Shown here: positions 51,729-59,832 of the stretch, piece by piece
Layout of the letters: every line of letters starts with the position of its first letter
How positions within the stretch are numbered: the first letter of the stretch is position 1
Assembly (NCBI RefSeq): GCF_000516555.1
Contig: NZ_AZSJ01000003.1
Location: 765,001 to 829,000, forward strand
Direction of reading: 5' to 3'
Source of the DNA: Afipia sp. P52-10
GTDB lineage: Bacteria > Pseudomonadota > Alphaproteobacteria > Rhizobiales > Xanthobacteraceae
Length of the DNA: 64,000 nucleotides
Notes under the pieces: model-generated
Database searches by the model: none
The model's input: only the letters and a program-made list of their open reading frames with translations
Told to the model about the DNA's origin: nothing
Translations under genes and position numbers: made by a program

Positions 51729-52604
51729 TCACGCACGCGGCAATCCGATCCGCGCACGAATATCGTCCGCGGTGAGACCCGCAGCACGCAACGCACGCAG
51801 CGACGTCGCATGGGTCGATTTCGACAGCTTCCGCCCATGCTCGTCGCGCACGAGTGGGTGGTGGCGATACAGCGGCGCCGGCAAATCCAGCAATCCCTGC
51901 AGCAGGCGATGGACGCTGGTCGACCAGAACAGGTCCTGGCCGCGAATCACATGCGTCACCCCCTGCAGGGCATCGTCGATCACCACCGACAGGTGATAGC
52001 TCGTCGGCGTTTCCTTGCGCGCGACGATCACGTCGCCCCAGCGCTCGGGCGTGGCAACCATCGTACCGGTCTCACCGGCTGGACCCGTGCCCTGCTCCTG
52101 CCAGGAGAGCGGTCCCGTTCTTGCCACCGCTGCCGCCGTGTCGAGCCGCAACGCATAGGGCGCGTCGCTTGTGATCAATGCCGCACGCGCATCCGCATCC
52201 ATCGTTCGCGCCGCACCGGGATAGAGCGGCGCGCCATCGGGATCGCGAGGCCATGGCCCCTGTCGTTCCCGTTCCGCCACCAGGCGTGTGATGTCGGCGC
52301 GGCTCTCGAAGGCCGGATACACCAGCCCCGCCTGCTGCAGCCGCTGCACCGCTTCGCCGTAAACGGACATGTGCTCGGACTGGCGCCGCACCGGCTGTTC
52401 CCAGGCGATGCCGAGCCAGGCGAGGTCTTCATAGATCGCGGCTTCGTAGTCCGCGCGGCTGCGCGCGCCGTCGATATCCTCGATCCGCAGCAGGAAACGG
52501 CCGCCCGACGCACGCGCGGCCTCGAAGTTCAGCAGCGCGGACAGCGCGTGGCCGAGATGGAGATAGCCGTTCGGGCTCGGTGCAAAACGGAAAACGGGTG
52601 GCAT
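51729..52604 (-). CDS. gluQ: Glutamyl-Q tRNA(Asp) synthetase (GluQRS)
   Basis: A 291-residue truncated glutamyl-tRNA synthetase paralogue that attaches glutamate to queuosine 34 of tRNA-Asp. The HIGH variant YLHLGHA in RFAPSPNGYLHLGHALS, RIEDIDGARS, VIRGQDLFWSTSVHRLL and the KMSKS variant KLSKST are complete; the anticodon-binding domain of full GluRS is absent, as expected. The usual GluQRS zinc cysteines are not found in the corresponding region. The start at ATG 52604 (MPPVFRF) suits the family; an ATG 36 bases upstream is possible. Confidence 0.93.
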   Translation of the reverse strand: MPPVFRFAPSPNGYLHLGHALSALLNFEAARASGGRFLLRIEDIDGARSRADYEAAIYEDLAWLGIAWEQPVRRQSEHMSVYGEAVQRLQQAGLVYPAFESRADITRLVAERERQGPWPRDPDGAPLYPGAARTMDADARAALITSDAPYALRLDTAAAVARTGPLSWQEQGTGPAGETGTMVATPERWGDVIVARKETPTSYHLSVVIDDALQGVTHVIRGQDLFWSTSVHRLLQGLLDLPAPLYRHHPLVRDEHGRKLSKSTHATSLRALRAAGLTADDIRARIGLPRA

Positions 52605-52697
52605 CGCTCTCGCTCGTGGTGACAGGCACGCCGCTGTCACACCTCATCTGCCATTGCCGGGGTTGACCCGGCAATCCATCTCCCGTGAAAGTTCATC

Positions 52698-53567
52698 ATG
52701 CAAGACGGACTGCACAACAATCCGAACCGAACGTCGCAGCAACCCTCCGCCATGCCGTTCCACCTCGAAACCCAGGCGGATCTCGATCGCGCTTTGCAGG
52801 CGCTCCGCAGCCAGGATCGCCGGCTCGACCCCATCTTCGAGATGGTGCTGCAAGCGGCAGGACCGCCTGCCCTGCGCCGCCGCGCGCCAGGTTTTGCCGG
52901 CCTCGCCTCGACCATCTGTGGCCAGCAGCTCTCGACCTTCGCGGCGGCCGCGATCTGGGCGCGGATGGTGGAGGCCTATGACGAGTTGCACCACGACCAC
53001 ATTCGCCAGGCCCGCGCCGACAAGCTGCGCCGCCTGGGCCTTTCCGTCGCCAAGATCAAGACGCTGAAATTCATCGCCGGCGAGATCGCCGCAGGCCGCC
53101 TCGATCTCGCAGCCCTCGCCGACGCGCCCGCAGACGCGGCGCACGCGGCGCTGACGAAGCTGCACGGCATCGGTCCATGGACCGCCGACATCTACCTGCT
53201 GTTCTGCCTCGGCCATGGCGACGCCTGGCCCGCGGGAGACCTCGCCATACAGGAGGCGGTCCGGATCGGCCTCGGCCTGCGCGCGCGGCCGACGGTGAAG
53301 GAGATGGCAACCCTCGGCGAAGCCTGGCGGCCGTATCGTGGCGCCGCCGCCCACCTGTTCTGGAGCTACTATAAAGTCGTCAAGGCGTCCGGATTCGATC
53401 CGATGCCGCCGGAGAAAAAGGTCAGGCCCGCAGCTCCGGCGAAGGCCACCACGAAGGCGCGAACGGCTGCGAAAACGCGCAAGCCCTCATCCGCGGCAAC
53501 GCGCAAACCGGCGAAGTTCGCAACATCCCAGAAGCCTCGCAAAGGAGCCGCACGTCATGGACGCTGA
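52698..53567 (+). CDS. DNA-3-methyladenine glycosylase (HhH-GPD family) with basic tail
   Basis: A 289-residue AlkA/MAG-type base-excision glycosylase: FAGLASTICGQQLSTFAAAAIW, hairpin KLHGIGPWTADIYLLFCLG, and the catalytic aspartate in PAGDLAIQEAVRIG. The enzyme removes alkylated purines from DNA. The last 60 or so residues form a Lys/Ala/Thr/Pro-rich tail of histone H1-like composition (KATTKARTAAKTRKP and similar), which probably strengthens DNA binding. It overlaps the esterase gene by 11 bases. The start may also be the ATG at 52752. Confidence 0.93.
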   Translation: MQDGLHNNPNRTSQQPSAMPFHLETQADLDRALQALRSQDRRLDPIFEMVLQAAGPPALRRRAPGFAGLASTICGQQLSTFAAAAIWARMVEAYDELHHDHIRQARADKLRRLGLSVAKIKTLKFIAGEIAAGRLDLAALADAPADAAHAALTKLHGIGPWTADIYLLFCLGHGDAWPAGDLAIQEAVRIGLGLRARPTVKEMATLGEAWRPYRGAAAHLFWSYYKVVKASGFDPMPPEKKVRPAAPAKATTKARTAAKTRKPSSAATRKPAKFATSQKPRKGAARHGR

Positions 53568-54243
53568 ACGGTCCCGCCTGGACGGCCCAAGCATCCCGCC
53601 ACTCTCCGGCACGACGCGACAGCTCGTCGTGTTCCTGCATGGTTACGGCGCCGACGGAAACGACCTGATCGACATCGGCTACGCATGGCGCGCGCTGCTG
53701 CCGGATGCGACTTTCATCTCTCCGGATGCTCCCGAGCCGTGTGCGGAGATGCCGATCGGCCGGCAGTGGTTTGCGATCGACCGCAGCAATCCCGCCGCCC
53801 GTTGGAACGGCGTCACCTCCGCCGCCCCCGTCCTGCATCGCTTCCTCGACGACACGTTGCAACGGCACCAACTGCCACCAACGGCGCTCGCCCTGGTCGG
53901 CTTCAGCCAGGGAACGATGATGGCATTGCATGTGGGTCTGCGCCGGAGCACTCCACCGCTCGCCATCGTCGGCTATTCCGGGCGGCTGACCGCGCCGAAT
54001 CAGACCGACTTCGCCGCCATGCAGGCCGAGGTCACGAGCCGACCACCGGCGCTGCTGATCCATGGCGATATGGACGAGGTCGTTCCGCCTGCCTCGCTGG
54101 AATTCTCCGCAACCGGCTTGAAGACACTCGGGATCACACCGGAAACCCATATGTCCCACGGCATTGGCCATGGGATCGATGAAGAAGGACTGCGGCTCGG
54201 CGGACAATTTCTCGCACGCGCCTTTGCCGCGGCCCGTGAATAG
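53557..54243 (+). CDS. Phospholipase/carboxylesterase family alpha/beta hydrolase
   Basis: A 228-residue serine hydrolase of the carboxylesterase/YpfH type. It has VVFLHGYGADGNDLIDIG, the nucleophile GFSQGTMMAL, the acid HGDMDEVVP and the histidine in SHGIGHGID, giving a full catalytic triad. The ATG at 53557 follows AAAGGAG and overlaps the end of the glycosylase gene by 11 bases, so the two are coupled. Substrates are probably short acyl esters; a repair-related role is not implied by the sequence. Confidence 0.92.
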   Translation: MDAERSRLDGPSIPPLSGTTRQLVVFLHGYGADGNDLIDIGYAWRALLPDATFISPDAPEPCAEMPIGRQWFAIDRSNPAARWNGVTSAAPVLHRFLDDTLQRHQLPPTALALVGFSQGTMMALHVGLRRSTPPLAIVGYSGRLTAPNQTDFAAMQAEVTSRPPALLIHGDMDEVVPPASLEFSATGLKTLGITPETHMSHGIGHGIDEEGLRLGGQFLARAFAAARE

Positions 54244-54244
54244 A

Positions 54245-54264
54245 GTTCGGGCCGGCGCCCGAAC
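54245..54264 (+). terminator. Hairpin after the esterase gene
   Basis: GTTCGGGC and GCCCGAAC form a perfect 8-bp stem around CGGC, two bases after the stop codon. The tail CCTCTTC is T-poor, so termination may be weak or need Rho. Confidence 0.55.
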
Positions 54265-54333
54265 CCTCTTCACAAGCATGTCACGGTCCTTGTAGACTAT
54301 GCTTAAGGAATTGCTTCCGAATCTCAAAGGAGT

Positions 54334-54918
54334 TTGGAGCGTTACTTGAACGTGCACGTGTCACACCACGGACATCCGGCGAGTGGATTCCCGGCACTGG
54401 TGCTGAATGCGGATTTTCGTCCGCTCAGCTATTACCCCCTCTCGCTCTGGTCCTGGCAGGACGCCATCAAGGCGGTGTTCCTCGACCGCGTCAACATCGT
54501 CGCCAATTACGATCACGCTGTCCGCAGCCCGTCGTTCGAGATGCTGCTGCCGAGTGTCGTCTCGCTCAAGTCGTTCGTGAAGCCGACGACCCATCCCGCC
54601 TTCACGCGCTTCAACGTCTTCCTGCGCGACAAGTTTTCCTGCCAGTACTGCGGTGACGGCAGCGACCTGACCTTCGATCACATCATTCCGCGTTCGAAGG
54701 GCGGCCAGACGACATGGGAGAATGTCGTTGCCGCGTGCTCGCCGTGCAACCTGAGGAAGGGCAACATGACGCCGCAACAGGCGCACATGTTCCCGACGCA
54801 AGCGCCTTACCAGCCGACGGTGCATCAGCTGCATCGCAACGGCAGGCTGTTCCCGCCGAACTACCTGCACGACAGCTGGATGGACTATCTCTACTGGGAC
54901 ACCGAGCTCGATCCGTGA
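54334..54918 (+). CDS. HNH endonuclease
   Basis: A 194-residue protein with a C-terminal HNH/HNHc domain: CQYCG, LTFDHIIPRSKGGQTTWENVVAACSPCN and LRKGN, giving four zinc cysteines and the catalytic DH...N...H set. The N-terminal part (LVLNADFRPLSYYPLSLWSWQDAIKAVFLDRVNIV) is a domain typical of the conserved HNH family seen across alphaproteobacteria; it is a lone housekeeping-type gene, not part of a mobile element. The start is uncertain (TTG 54334, TTG 54346 or GTG 54352), since the ribosome-binding site AAAGGAG ends at 54332. Confidence 0.9.
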   Translation: MERYLNVHVSHHGHPASGFPALVLNADFRPLSYYPLSLWSWQDAIKAVFLDRVNIVANYDHAVRSPSFEMLLPSVVSLKSFVKPTTHPAFTRFNVFLRDKFSCQYCGDGSDLTFDHIIPRSKGGQTTWENVVAACSPCNLRKGNMTPQQAHMFPTQAPYQPTVHQLHRNGRLFPPNYLHDSWMDYLYWDTELDP

Positions 54919-55093
54919 TCCCGCGCGGCTGCCATCGCCACGGATACTCGCCTCGCATCCTACACCCCACATCGGCTCGCCGCATGACGCGCTGAGCAAC
55001 GCTCAGCCGGAGAGCCGCAGTGCGGCGCCTCACGCGCGCTGCCAGCACAATCTCACATTCCGTCATCTGCAGTGGGCGACTTTGCCGAAATGG

Positions 55094-55197
55094 CTAAGCA
55101 TGATCTGGAAAAGTGTGAAGCGGTTTTCCGAAACGATCAGGCTTCAACAGTGAGCTAAAGCGCGGGAATGATTCATCCAAATCTCATCGCGCTCTAG
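55094..55197 (-). repeat. Dispersed hairpin repeat, copy B
   Basis: The reverse complement of the element at 43386-43490, about 85-90% identical as judged by eye, with the same two dyads and CTTCACAC core. The outer arm at 55192-55197 (CTCTAG) differs from copy A (CTAAAG) and includes the stop codon of the alpha/beta hydrolase gene. The 275-base region between the HNH gene and the hydrolase contains only this repeat. Confidence 0.88.
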
Positions 55198-56000
55198 TGG
55201 CGGCCGATGAAATCCAGCACTGCGCGGTTGAAAAGCTCCGGCTGCTCCATCGGCACCGAATGCCCGGCGTCGGCGATCGCCACGACCTCCGCCTGTGGAA
55301 TGTGCCGCAGCCATCGCGCCATCAGTGTCGGCGGCGCATACAGGTCGGCACTGGCGGTGATGGCCAGCATCGGCGAGCGAATCTGCGCGATCTTGGCGAA
55401 TGTGTTTGGCGTGCGCAGCGGTTGCGCCGGCGCATCGGGCTGACGCGCCTGCTCCTGCGCATGGGCCCAGGCGGCGGTGCGCTCCGGCTCGGCGGCACGG
55501 AACGACGGGCCGATCTCGCGGAACAATTCGGGCAGGTCGTAGAACCCTGGAAACATCAGGTTCTGCCGCACCTGCTCCATCTCGGGCTCGCTGAACGAGC
55601 CGGTGCTGGCGGCAACGGTCAGGCTGCGCAAGGTCTGCTGCCGCCACGATCCATAGTCCAGCGCGACGAAGCCGCCGCCGGCAACGCCGAGCAGATGGAA
55701 CGGCGGCAGCCGCAGATGATCGACCAGGGCGGCGAGGTCTTCGGCGACGCTGCCGGGCTGCGGTCCGCTCGCGGCATCGGCGATGCTGCCGCCCCAGCCG
55801 CGGCGATCGAAGGCGATCACCCGATAGCCCGCCGCCGTGAATGCCGCGAACTGTGGCTCCCAGCTCAGGCTGGTGCCGGTGTTGGCATGCAGCAGGACGA
55901 GCGGCACACCCTCGCCGCCGCTGTCGCGATAGCACAGCCTGACGCCGGGCAGGCTCGCATGGTTCGGTTGCGGGGTGGCGGAGATCGAAGACGTCATCAT
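55194..56000 (-). CDS. Alpha/beta hydrolase fold protein lacking the nucleophile serine
   Basis: A 268-residue alpha/beta hydrolase-fold protein. LVLLHANTGTSLSW, VIAFDRRGWGGS, acid ASADLYAPP and histidine DAGHSVPMEQPELF are in place, but the elbow reads LLGVAGGGF: Ala107 stands where the catalytic serine is expected. The codon GCC is clear in the sequence. A non-hydrolytic role, or an unusual nucleophile, follows if the alignment is right. The stop codon lies within the repeat at 55094-55197. It is divergent, across 173 bases, from the MFS gene's terminus on the same strand and so stands alone. Confidence 0.85.
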   Translation of the reverse strand: MMTSSISATPQPNHASLPGVRLCYRDSGGEGVPLVLLHANTGTSLSWEPQFAAFTAAGYRVIAFDRRGWGGSIADAASGPQPGSVAEDLAALVDHLRLPPFHLLGVAGGGFVALDYGSWRQQTLRSLTVAASTGSFSEPEMEQVRQNLMFPGFYDLPELFREIGPSFRAAEPERTAAWAHAQEQARQPDAPAQPLRTPNTFAKIAQIRSPMLAITASADLYAPPTLMARWLRHIPQAEVVAIADAGHSVPMEQPELFNRAVLDFIGRH

Positions 56001-56173
56001 GGCCTACACAATCATATCAGAGCGCAGCGGATCGCTCCCACAATCAGACGATCGACGAAAAGATCAAGCGCGACAAAGCGCATGTCCCCAAACGCGACGG
56101 CATGCGCGATCGCTGCATGCGACCGAGCCGATGTTCGTACCGCACTGGAGAACAACGCGACGGCAGCACACCG

Positions 56174-57337
56174 TCAAACCTCACCTGTTCGCACCGACCG
56201 CCGCACCGCCAGCAGTGTCACGAGCGCGATCAGGCTCAGCGCCGACGACACGATCAGCACCGCGCCACCCATCCGCTCCATGACGAGGGCGAAGCCGAGC
56301 GGCGCGAGCGCCTGGCAGATGCGCGAGGGCGCGCCCAGCAGGCCGAGCCGGTAGCCGTAATTGTCCGGACCGTAGATCGCCAGCGGCAGCGTGCCGCGCG
56401 CGATCGTCAGGATGCCGTTGCCGGCGCCATGCAGCAGCGCGAACACCGCCGCGGCACCGCCGCCGAACAGCGCGATCACGGCGGCCCCGAGCGGATGCGT
56501 AAAACACGCGAGCCGCGTGGAAACGACCGGATGATAACGGCTGAGCACGCTGGCCTCGAGCAGGCGCGCGGCGACTTGCGCGGGACCGATCATCGCGCCG
56601 GCGAACACCGCCTGCGCCGGCGACGCGCCGAAGGCCTCGACGATGCGCGGCAGGTGCGCCGCCATCGCCGATGTCACCGTCCAGGCCGCAGCGAAGGCAA
56701 TCGCCAGCAGCAGCATGGTCCGGTCGATCGCGATGTGCGGCTTGACGTTCGACGTCATCGGCACCGGCTTCGCATCCGTGCGCGGCAGGAACAGCAGGTT
56801 GAGCGGCAAACCGATCAGCACATGCGCGAGCGCCCATCCGTAGCAGGTGCCGCGCCAGCCGAGCATGTCGAGCCCCAGCGCACTGAGTGGCCAGCCGACC
56901 GTGCTGGCGAAGCCAGCGATCAGCGTGATGCCGGTGATCGGTCCGCGCGCCGTGTCGCCATAGATGCGCCCGAGGGCCGCGAACGCGGCATCGTAAAGAC
57001 CAAGCCCCATGCCTACGCCGAGCAGCAGCCAAGCCAGCGCCATCATCGACGCCGTCTGCGATGCGCCGAGCAGGACAAGGCCCAAAGCGAACGCCAGACT
57101 GGAGAGCGATAGCACCTGCCGGCCGCCCGAGCGATCGATCCAGCGACCAACGCGCGGACCAAGCAAGCCGGACAACACCAGGGCCGCGGAGAACGCCGCG
57201 AACAACCACGTCTCCGATAGGCCGAGGTCGCGCGCGATCGGACCGGCAAGGATCGCAGGGAGATAATAGCTGGAGGCCCAAGCCAGCGTCTGGGTGATGC
57301 CGAGCGGAATGACGATCGACAACCGCAGCCGCATCAT
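56174..57337 (-). CDS. MFS transporter
   Basis: A 387-residue major facilitator with 12 predicted helices. It begins LSIVIPLGITQTLAWASSYYLPAIL and contains loop RVGRWIDRSGGRQVL (motif A position). Subgroup features place it with the CynX/oxalate-formate-like or monocarboxylate porters, but substrate is not evident. It begins one base after the stop of the GNAT gene upstream on the same strand; the two are co-transcribed and probably controlled by the divergent LysR regulator. Confidence 0.88.
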   Translation of the reverse strand: MMRLRLSIVIPLGITQTLAWASSYYLPAILAGPIARDLGLSETWLFAAFSAALVLSGLLGPRVGRWIDRSGGRQVLSLSSLAFALGLVLLGASQTASMMALAWLLLGVGMGLGLYDAAFAALGRIYGDTARGPITGITLIAGFASTVGWPLSALGLDMLGWRGTCYGWALAHVLIGLPLNLLFLPRTDAKPVPMTSNVKPHIAIDRTMLLLAIAFAAAWTVTSAMAAHLPRIVEAFGASPAQAVFAGAMIGPAQVAARLLEASVLSRYHPVVSTRLACFTHPLGAAVIALFGGGAAAVFALLHGAGNGILTIARGTLPLAIYGPDNYGYRLGLLGAPSRICQALAPLGFALVMERMGGAVLIVSSALSLIALVTLLAVRRSVRTGEV

Positions 57338-57338
57338 C

Positions 57339-58199
57339 TCACCGGACCGACGCGGCGGACGATGTCCCGGTGTCGTCAGGGAGCGTGGTATCGCCCGGCC
57401 CGAGCGGCCGCTGCATCAAAACGCTGTCGACCCAGCGGCCGAACTTGAACCCGGCGGACTTGAACGTGCCGACCGGCTGGAATCCCTGCGCCGCATGCAG
57501 CGCGATCGATCCGGCATTGCCGCTGTCGCCGATCACCGCGATCATCTGCCGCCACGGCCCCTGCTCGCAGCGCGCGATCAGCTGCGTCAACAGCACCGTG
57601 CCGACCCCCTTCCCGATCAAGCCCTCGGCCACGTAGATCGAATCCTCGATAGTGTGGCGATAGGCGGGCCGCGGCCGATACGCCGATGCGTAACAGTAGC
57701 CGGCGACCTGCCCATCCAGCTCAGCCACCAGATACGGCAGCCCCTGCCTCAACACCGCGGCGCGGCGTTCCAACATCTCATCGCGCGACGGCGGCGTCAG
57801 CTCAAATGTCGCCAGACCATGCAGCACATGATGGGCATAGATCGCCTGCACGGCAGCCATGTCAGCGTCCTGCGCGTCACGCACCTGGGGCGCTGCGCCA
57901 GCAGCGCACTTCACGCCCGCACGCTGTCCGGTCTCCGCATTCCATCCCGGTTTCATTGCGATGCCGTCCTCGATCCGTTCAATATGCCGGCCGCGCCGGA
58001 CAAAGCCAACATCGTTCAGGAGCCGGTCGTCACGCATACGCAACGCGCAGTCCTGCGAAGCCTCGTGCAGCAGACGGGCAAGCAGGCGCCACAGCATGGT
58101 CCAACGTTCCAAGGGCCTCGGCCAGCGTCCTTTATGGTTCGCGTTCAAAAGTAGCCGTTCAGACTCATAAAGGAAGATTTTACAAATTATGCTTGGCAT
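57339..58199 (-). CDS. GNAT acetyltransferase fused to a DUF1127-like N-terminal region
   Basis: A 286-residue protein. Residues from about 110 form a phosphinothricin acetyltransferase-like GNAT domain: VRDAQDADMAAVQAIYAHHV, YRHTIEDSIYVAEGLIGKGVGTVLLTQL (acetyl-CoA loop), and HAAQGFQPVGTFKSAGFKFGRWVDSVLMQRP. Upstream, residues 35-75 (LWRLLARLLHEAS ... MRDDRLLNDVGFVRRG) resemble DUF1127, a small domain normally found alone. The start is uncertain: the ATG at 58199 lies in a palindrome 15 bases from the lysR start, and the ATG at 58097 would keep the DUF1127-like part. The GNAT could detoxify an amine or herbicide-like substrate exported by the next gene. Confidence 0.85.
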   Translation of the reverse strand: MPSIICKIFLYESERLLLNANHKGRWPRPLERWTMLWRLLARLLHEASQDCALRMRDDRLLNDVGFVRRGRHIERIEDGIAMKPGWNAETGQRAGVKCAAGAAPQVRDAQDADMAAVQAIYAHHVLHGLATFELTPPSRDEMLERRAAVLRQGLPYLVAELDGQVAGYCYASAYRPRPAYRHTIEDSIYVAEGLIGKGVGTVLLTQLIARCEQGPWRQMIAVIGDSGNAGSIALHAAQGFQPVGTFKSAGFKFGRWVDSVLMQRPLGPGDTTLPDDTGTSSAASVR

Positions 58200-58214
58200 G
58201 AGACTTTCTTATGC

Positions 58215-59114
58215 ATGAAGTCGCTCAACCTCGACTATCTGCGCACCTTCCTCGACGTGCTCGAACTGGGCAGCTTCTCAGCCGCCGCCGAACGATTATC
58301 GCTGACCCAGCCGGCGGTCAGTCTGCAGATCCGTCAGCTCGAGCAACGGCTCGGCGTGCGATTGATCGAACGGATCGGCCGCCGCGCCCAGCCGACCGCC
58401 GCCGGCGCCGCGCTCGCCGGCTATGCGAGCGAGATCGACGCGTTGAGCGCGCGCGCGATCGAGGAGGTCGCGCGCCACGCGAAGGGCGTAGCCGGCCGGG
58501 TGCGGATCGGCACCGGCGCCACCGCCTGCATCTTTCTCCTGCCGCCGATCCTGCGCGACTTGCGGCGCAAATTTCCTGCGTTGCAGATCACGGTCTCCAC
58601 CGGCAACACCGCCGACATCGTCAAGGCCGTGGACGAGAACAGCATCGACGTCGCGCTGGTGACGCTGCCCGCCGCGGGCCGGATGCTCGAGATCACACCG
58701 GTCCTCGACGACGAGTTCGTCGTCATCGCACCGCGGACGATGCAATTGCCACAGCGGCTCACGCCGCAGGCGCTGGCCGCGCTTCCCATTTTGCTGTTCG
58801 AGCCCGGCGGCAACACGCGGCGGATCTCCGATGACTGGTTCAGACAGAGCGGCATCGCGCTGAAGCCGGTGATGTCGCTCGGCAGCGTCGAGGCGATCAA
58901 GGAACTGGTGCGCGCAGGCCTCGGCTGCGCCGTGCTGCCCGGCATGGCCGTACAGCAGGCGAAACATCGCAAGGAGCTGATCGTGCGCCCGCTCACGCCG
59001 AAGCTGCACAGGACGCTCGCACTGGTGATTCGCCGCGACAAGCCCTTACACCGCGGCCTGAAAGACGTGGTTCTTGCACTCAAGAACGTGGCGCGCCCTG
59101 CGCATGCAAAATGA
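58215..59114 (+). CDS. LysR family transcriptional regulator
   Basis: A 299-residue LysR regulator. The helix-turn-helix is at residues 3-62 (LDYLRTFLDVLELGSFSAAAERLSLTQPAVSLQIRQLEQRLGVRLI), followed by a periplasmic-binding-type effector domain. It is divergent from the GNAT-MFS pair and probably activates or represses them in response to a small ligand. ATGCTTGGCAT at 58189-58199 is an 11-base palindrome in the gap and a candidate half of its box. Confidence 0.92.
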   Translation: MKSLNLDYLRTFLDVLELGSFSAAAERLSLTQPAVSLQIRQLEQRLGVRLIERIGRRAQPTAAGAALAGYASEIDALSARAIEEVARHAKGVAGRVRIGTGATACIFLLPPILRDLRRKFPALQITVSTGNTADIVKAVDENSIDVALVTLPAAGRMLEITPVLDDEFVVIAPRTMQLPQRLTPQALAALPILLFEPGGNTRRISDDWFRQSGIALKPVMSLGSVEAIKELVRAGLGCAVLPGMAVQQAKHRKELIVRPLTPKLHRTLALVIRRDKPLHRGLKDVVLALKNVARPAHAK

Positions 59115-59380
59115 TTCACACCCGCACAATTACGCGACTCAAAAAATTTCAGATGACTCGCGCGTCACGCAATACGCTGCAAGCGCGACGTTCGCCACAG
59201 TCGATCCGCAACACCAGTGCTGGATCAAAGGGTTCCTGTCGCCGCCGCCATAGGCGTTGCCGTTTCGTAAGCGCGGTCGCAGAATCCAGGCGTTCGTTAA
59301 TGCTAAAATTCGAGCGTTCCCCTGAACGAACCGGTACGACGTTGCTGACATGCTGCCGCACGATCTGATTGAGGGTTCAA

Positions 59381-59575
59381 ATGGCGGCAAAATCCAAACA
59401 GCAAGACGCGCGAAGCAATGTCCTCGTATTCCGGCGGCGCGACGACCGTGCGCCGCTCGCGATCCAATGCGAGGACATCAAAGCGGTCGCGATCTGCGTC
59501 CACTGCGGAGGTTGGCTTGCCGAGGGTGAATCCGCCGACGACTGTTCGAGCGCACGCGTCTCGCAGACGGTGTGA
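59381..59575 (+). CDS. Small cysteine-containing hypothetical protein
   Basis: A 64-residue open frame beginning ATG at 59381 with GAGGG 6 bases upstream. It reads LVFRRRDDRAPLAIQCEDIKAVAICVHCGGWLAEGE, with cysteines arranged C...CxxC...C, which would suit a small zinc ribbon or a redox pair. I do not know the family. It is alone: about 265 bases before and 257 after show no other gene. The composition is ordinary for the genome and the frame ends naturally, but coding is not certain. Confidence 0.5.
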   Translation: MAAKSKQQDARSNVLVFRRRDDRAPLAIQCEDIKAVAICVHCGGWLAEGESADDCSSARVSQTV

Positions 59576-59832
59576 CGGCTCCGCGGCGTACGCGCGCGGC
59601 ATAACGGCCGCGCTGTTCCTGTCCGGCCTTACCGACACCACTGAAGTCAACGCAAGCAGATGCGGCTGGCGGATTCGTCCATCTGCCGGAACAAGCCGGC
59701 GCTCCCCTGTTTGCGGCGGCATGTAGGCATGCGCCTGCCGCGCTTCCCTCGTTTGCTGCACAGCAGTAATTTGCGGTCCGACAGTTTGCGCGGCTGAATG
59801 GCCCGCGCCCTCCGACCGGACGACGCACGGCT

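Noticed and set aside
56001-56173. A gene in the 173-base gap between the alpha/beta hydrolase and MFS genes
   Set aside because: Only short shadow frames without a ribosome-binding site or motif; nothing recognisable is present.
59115-59380. Short minus- and plus-strand frames after the LysR gene
   Set aside because: They overlap one another in several frames, lack ribosome-binding sites and have no family-like segments.
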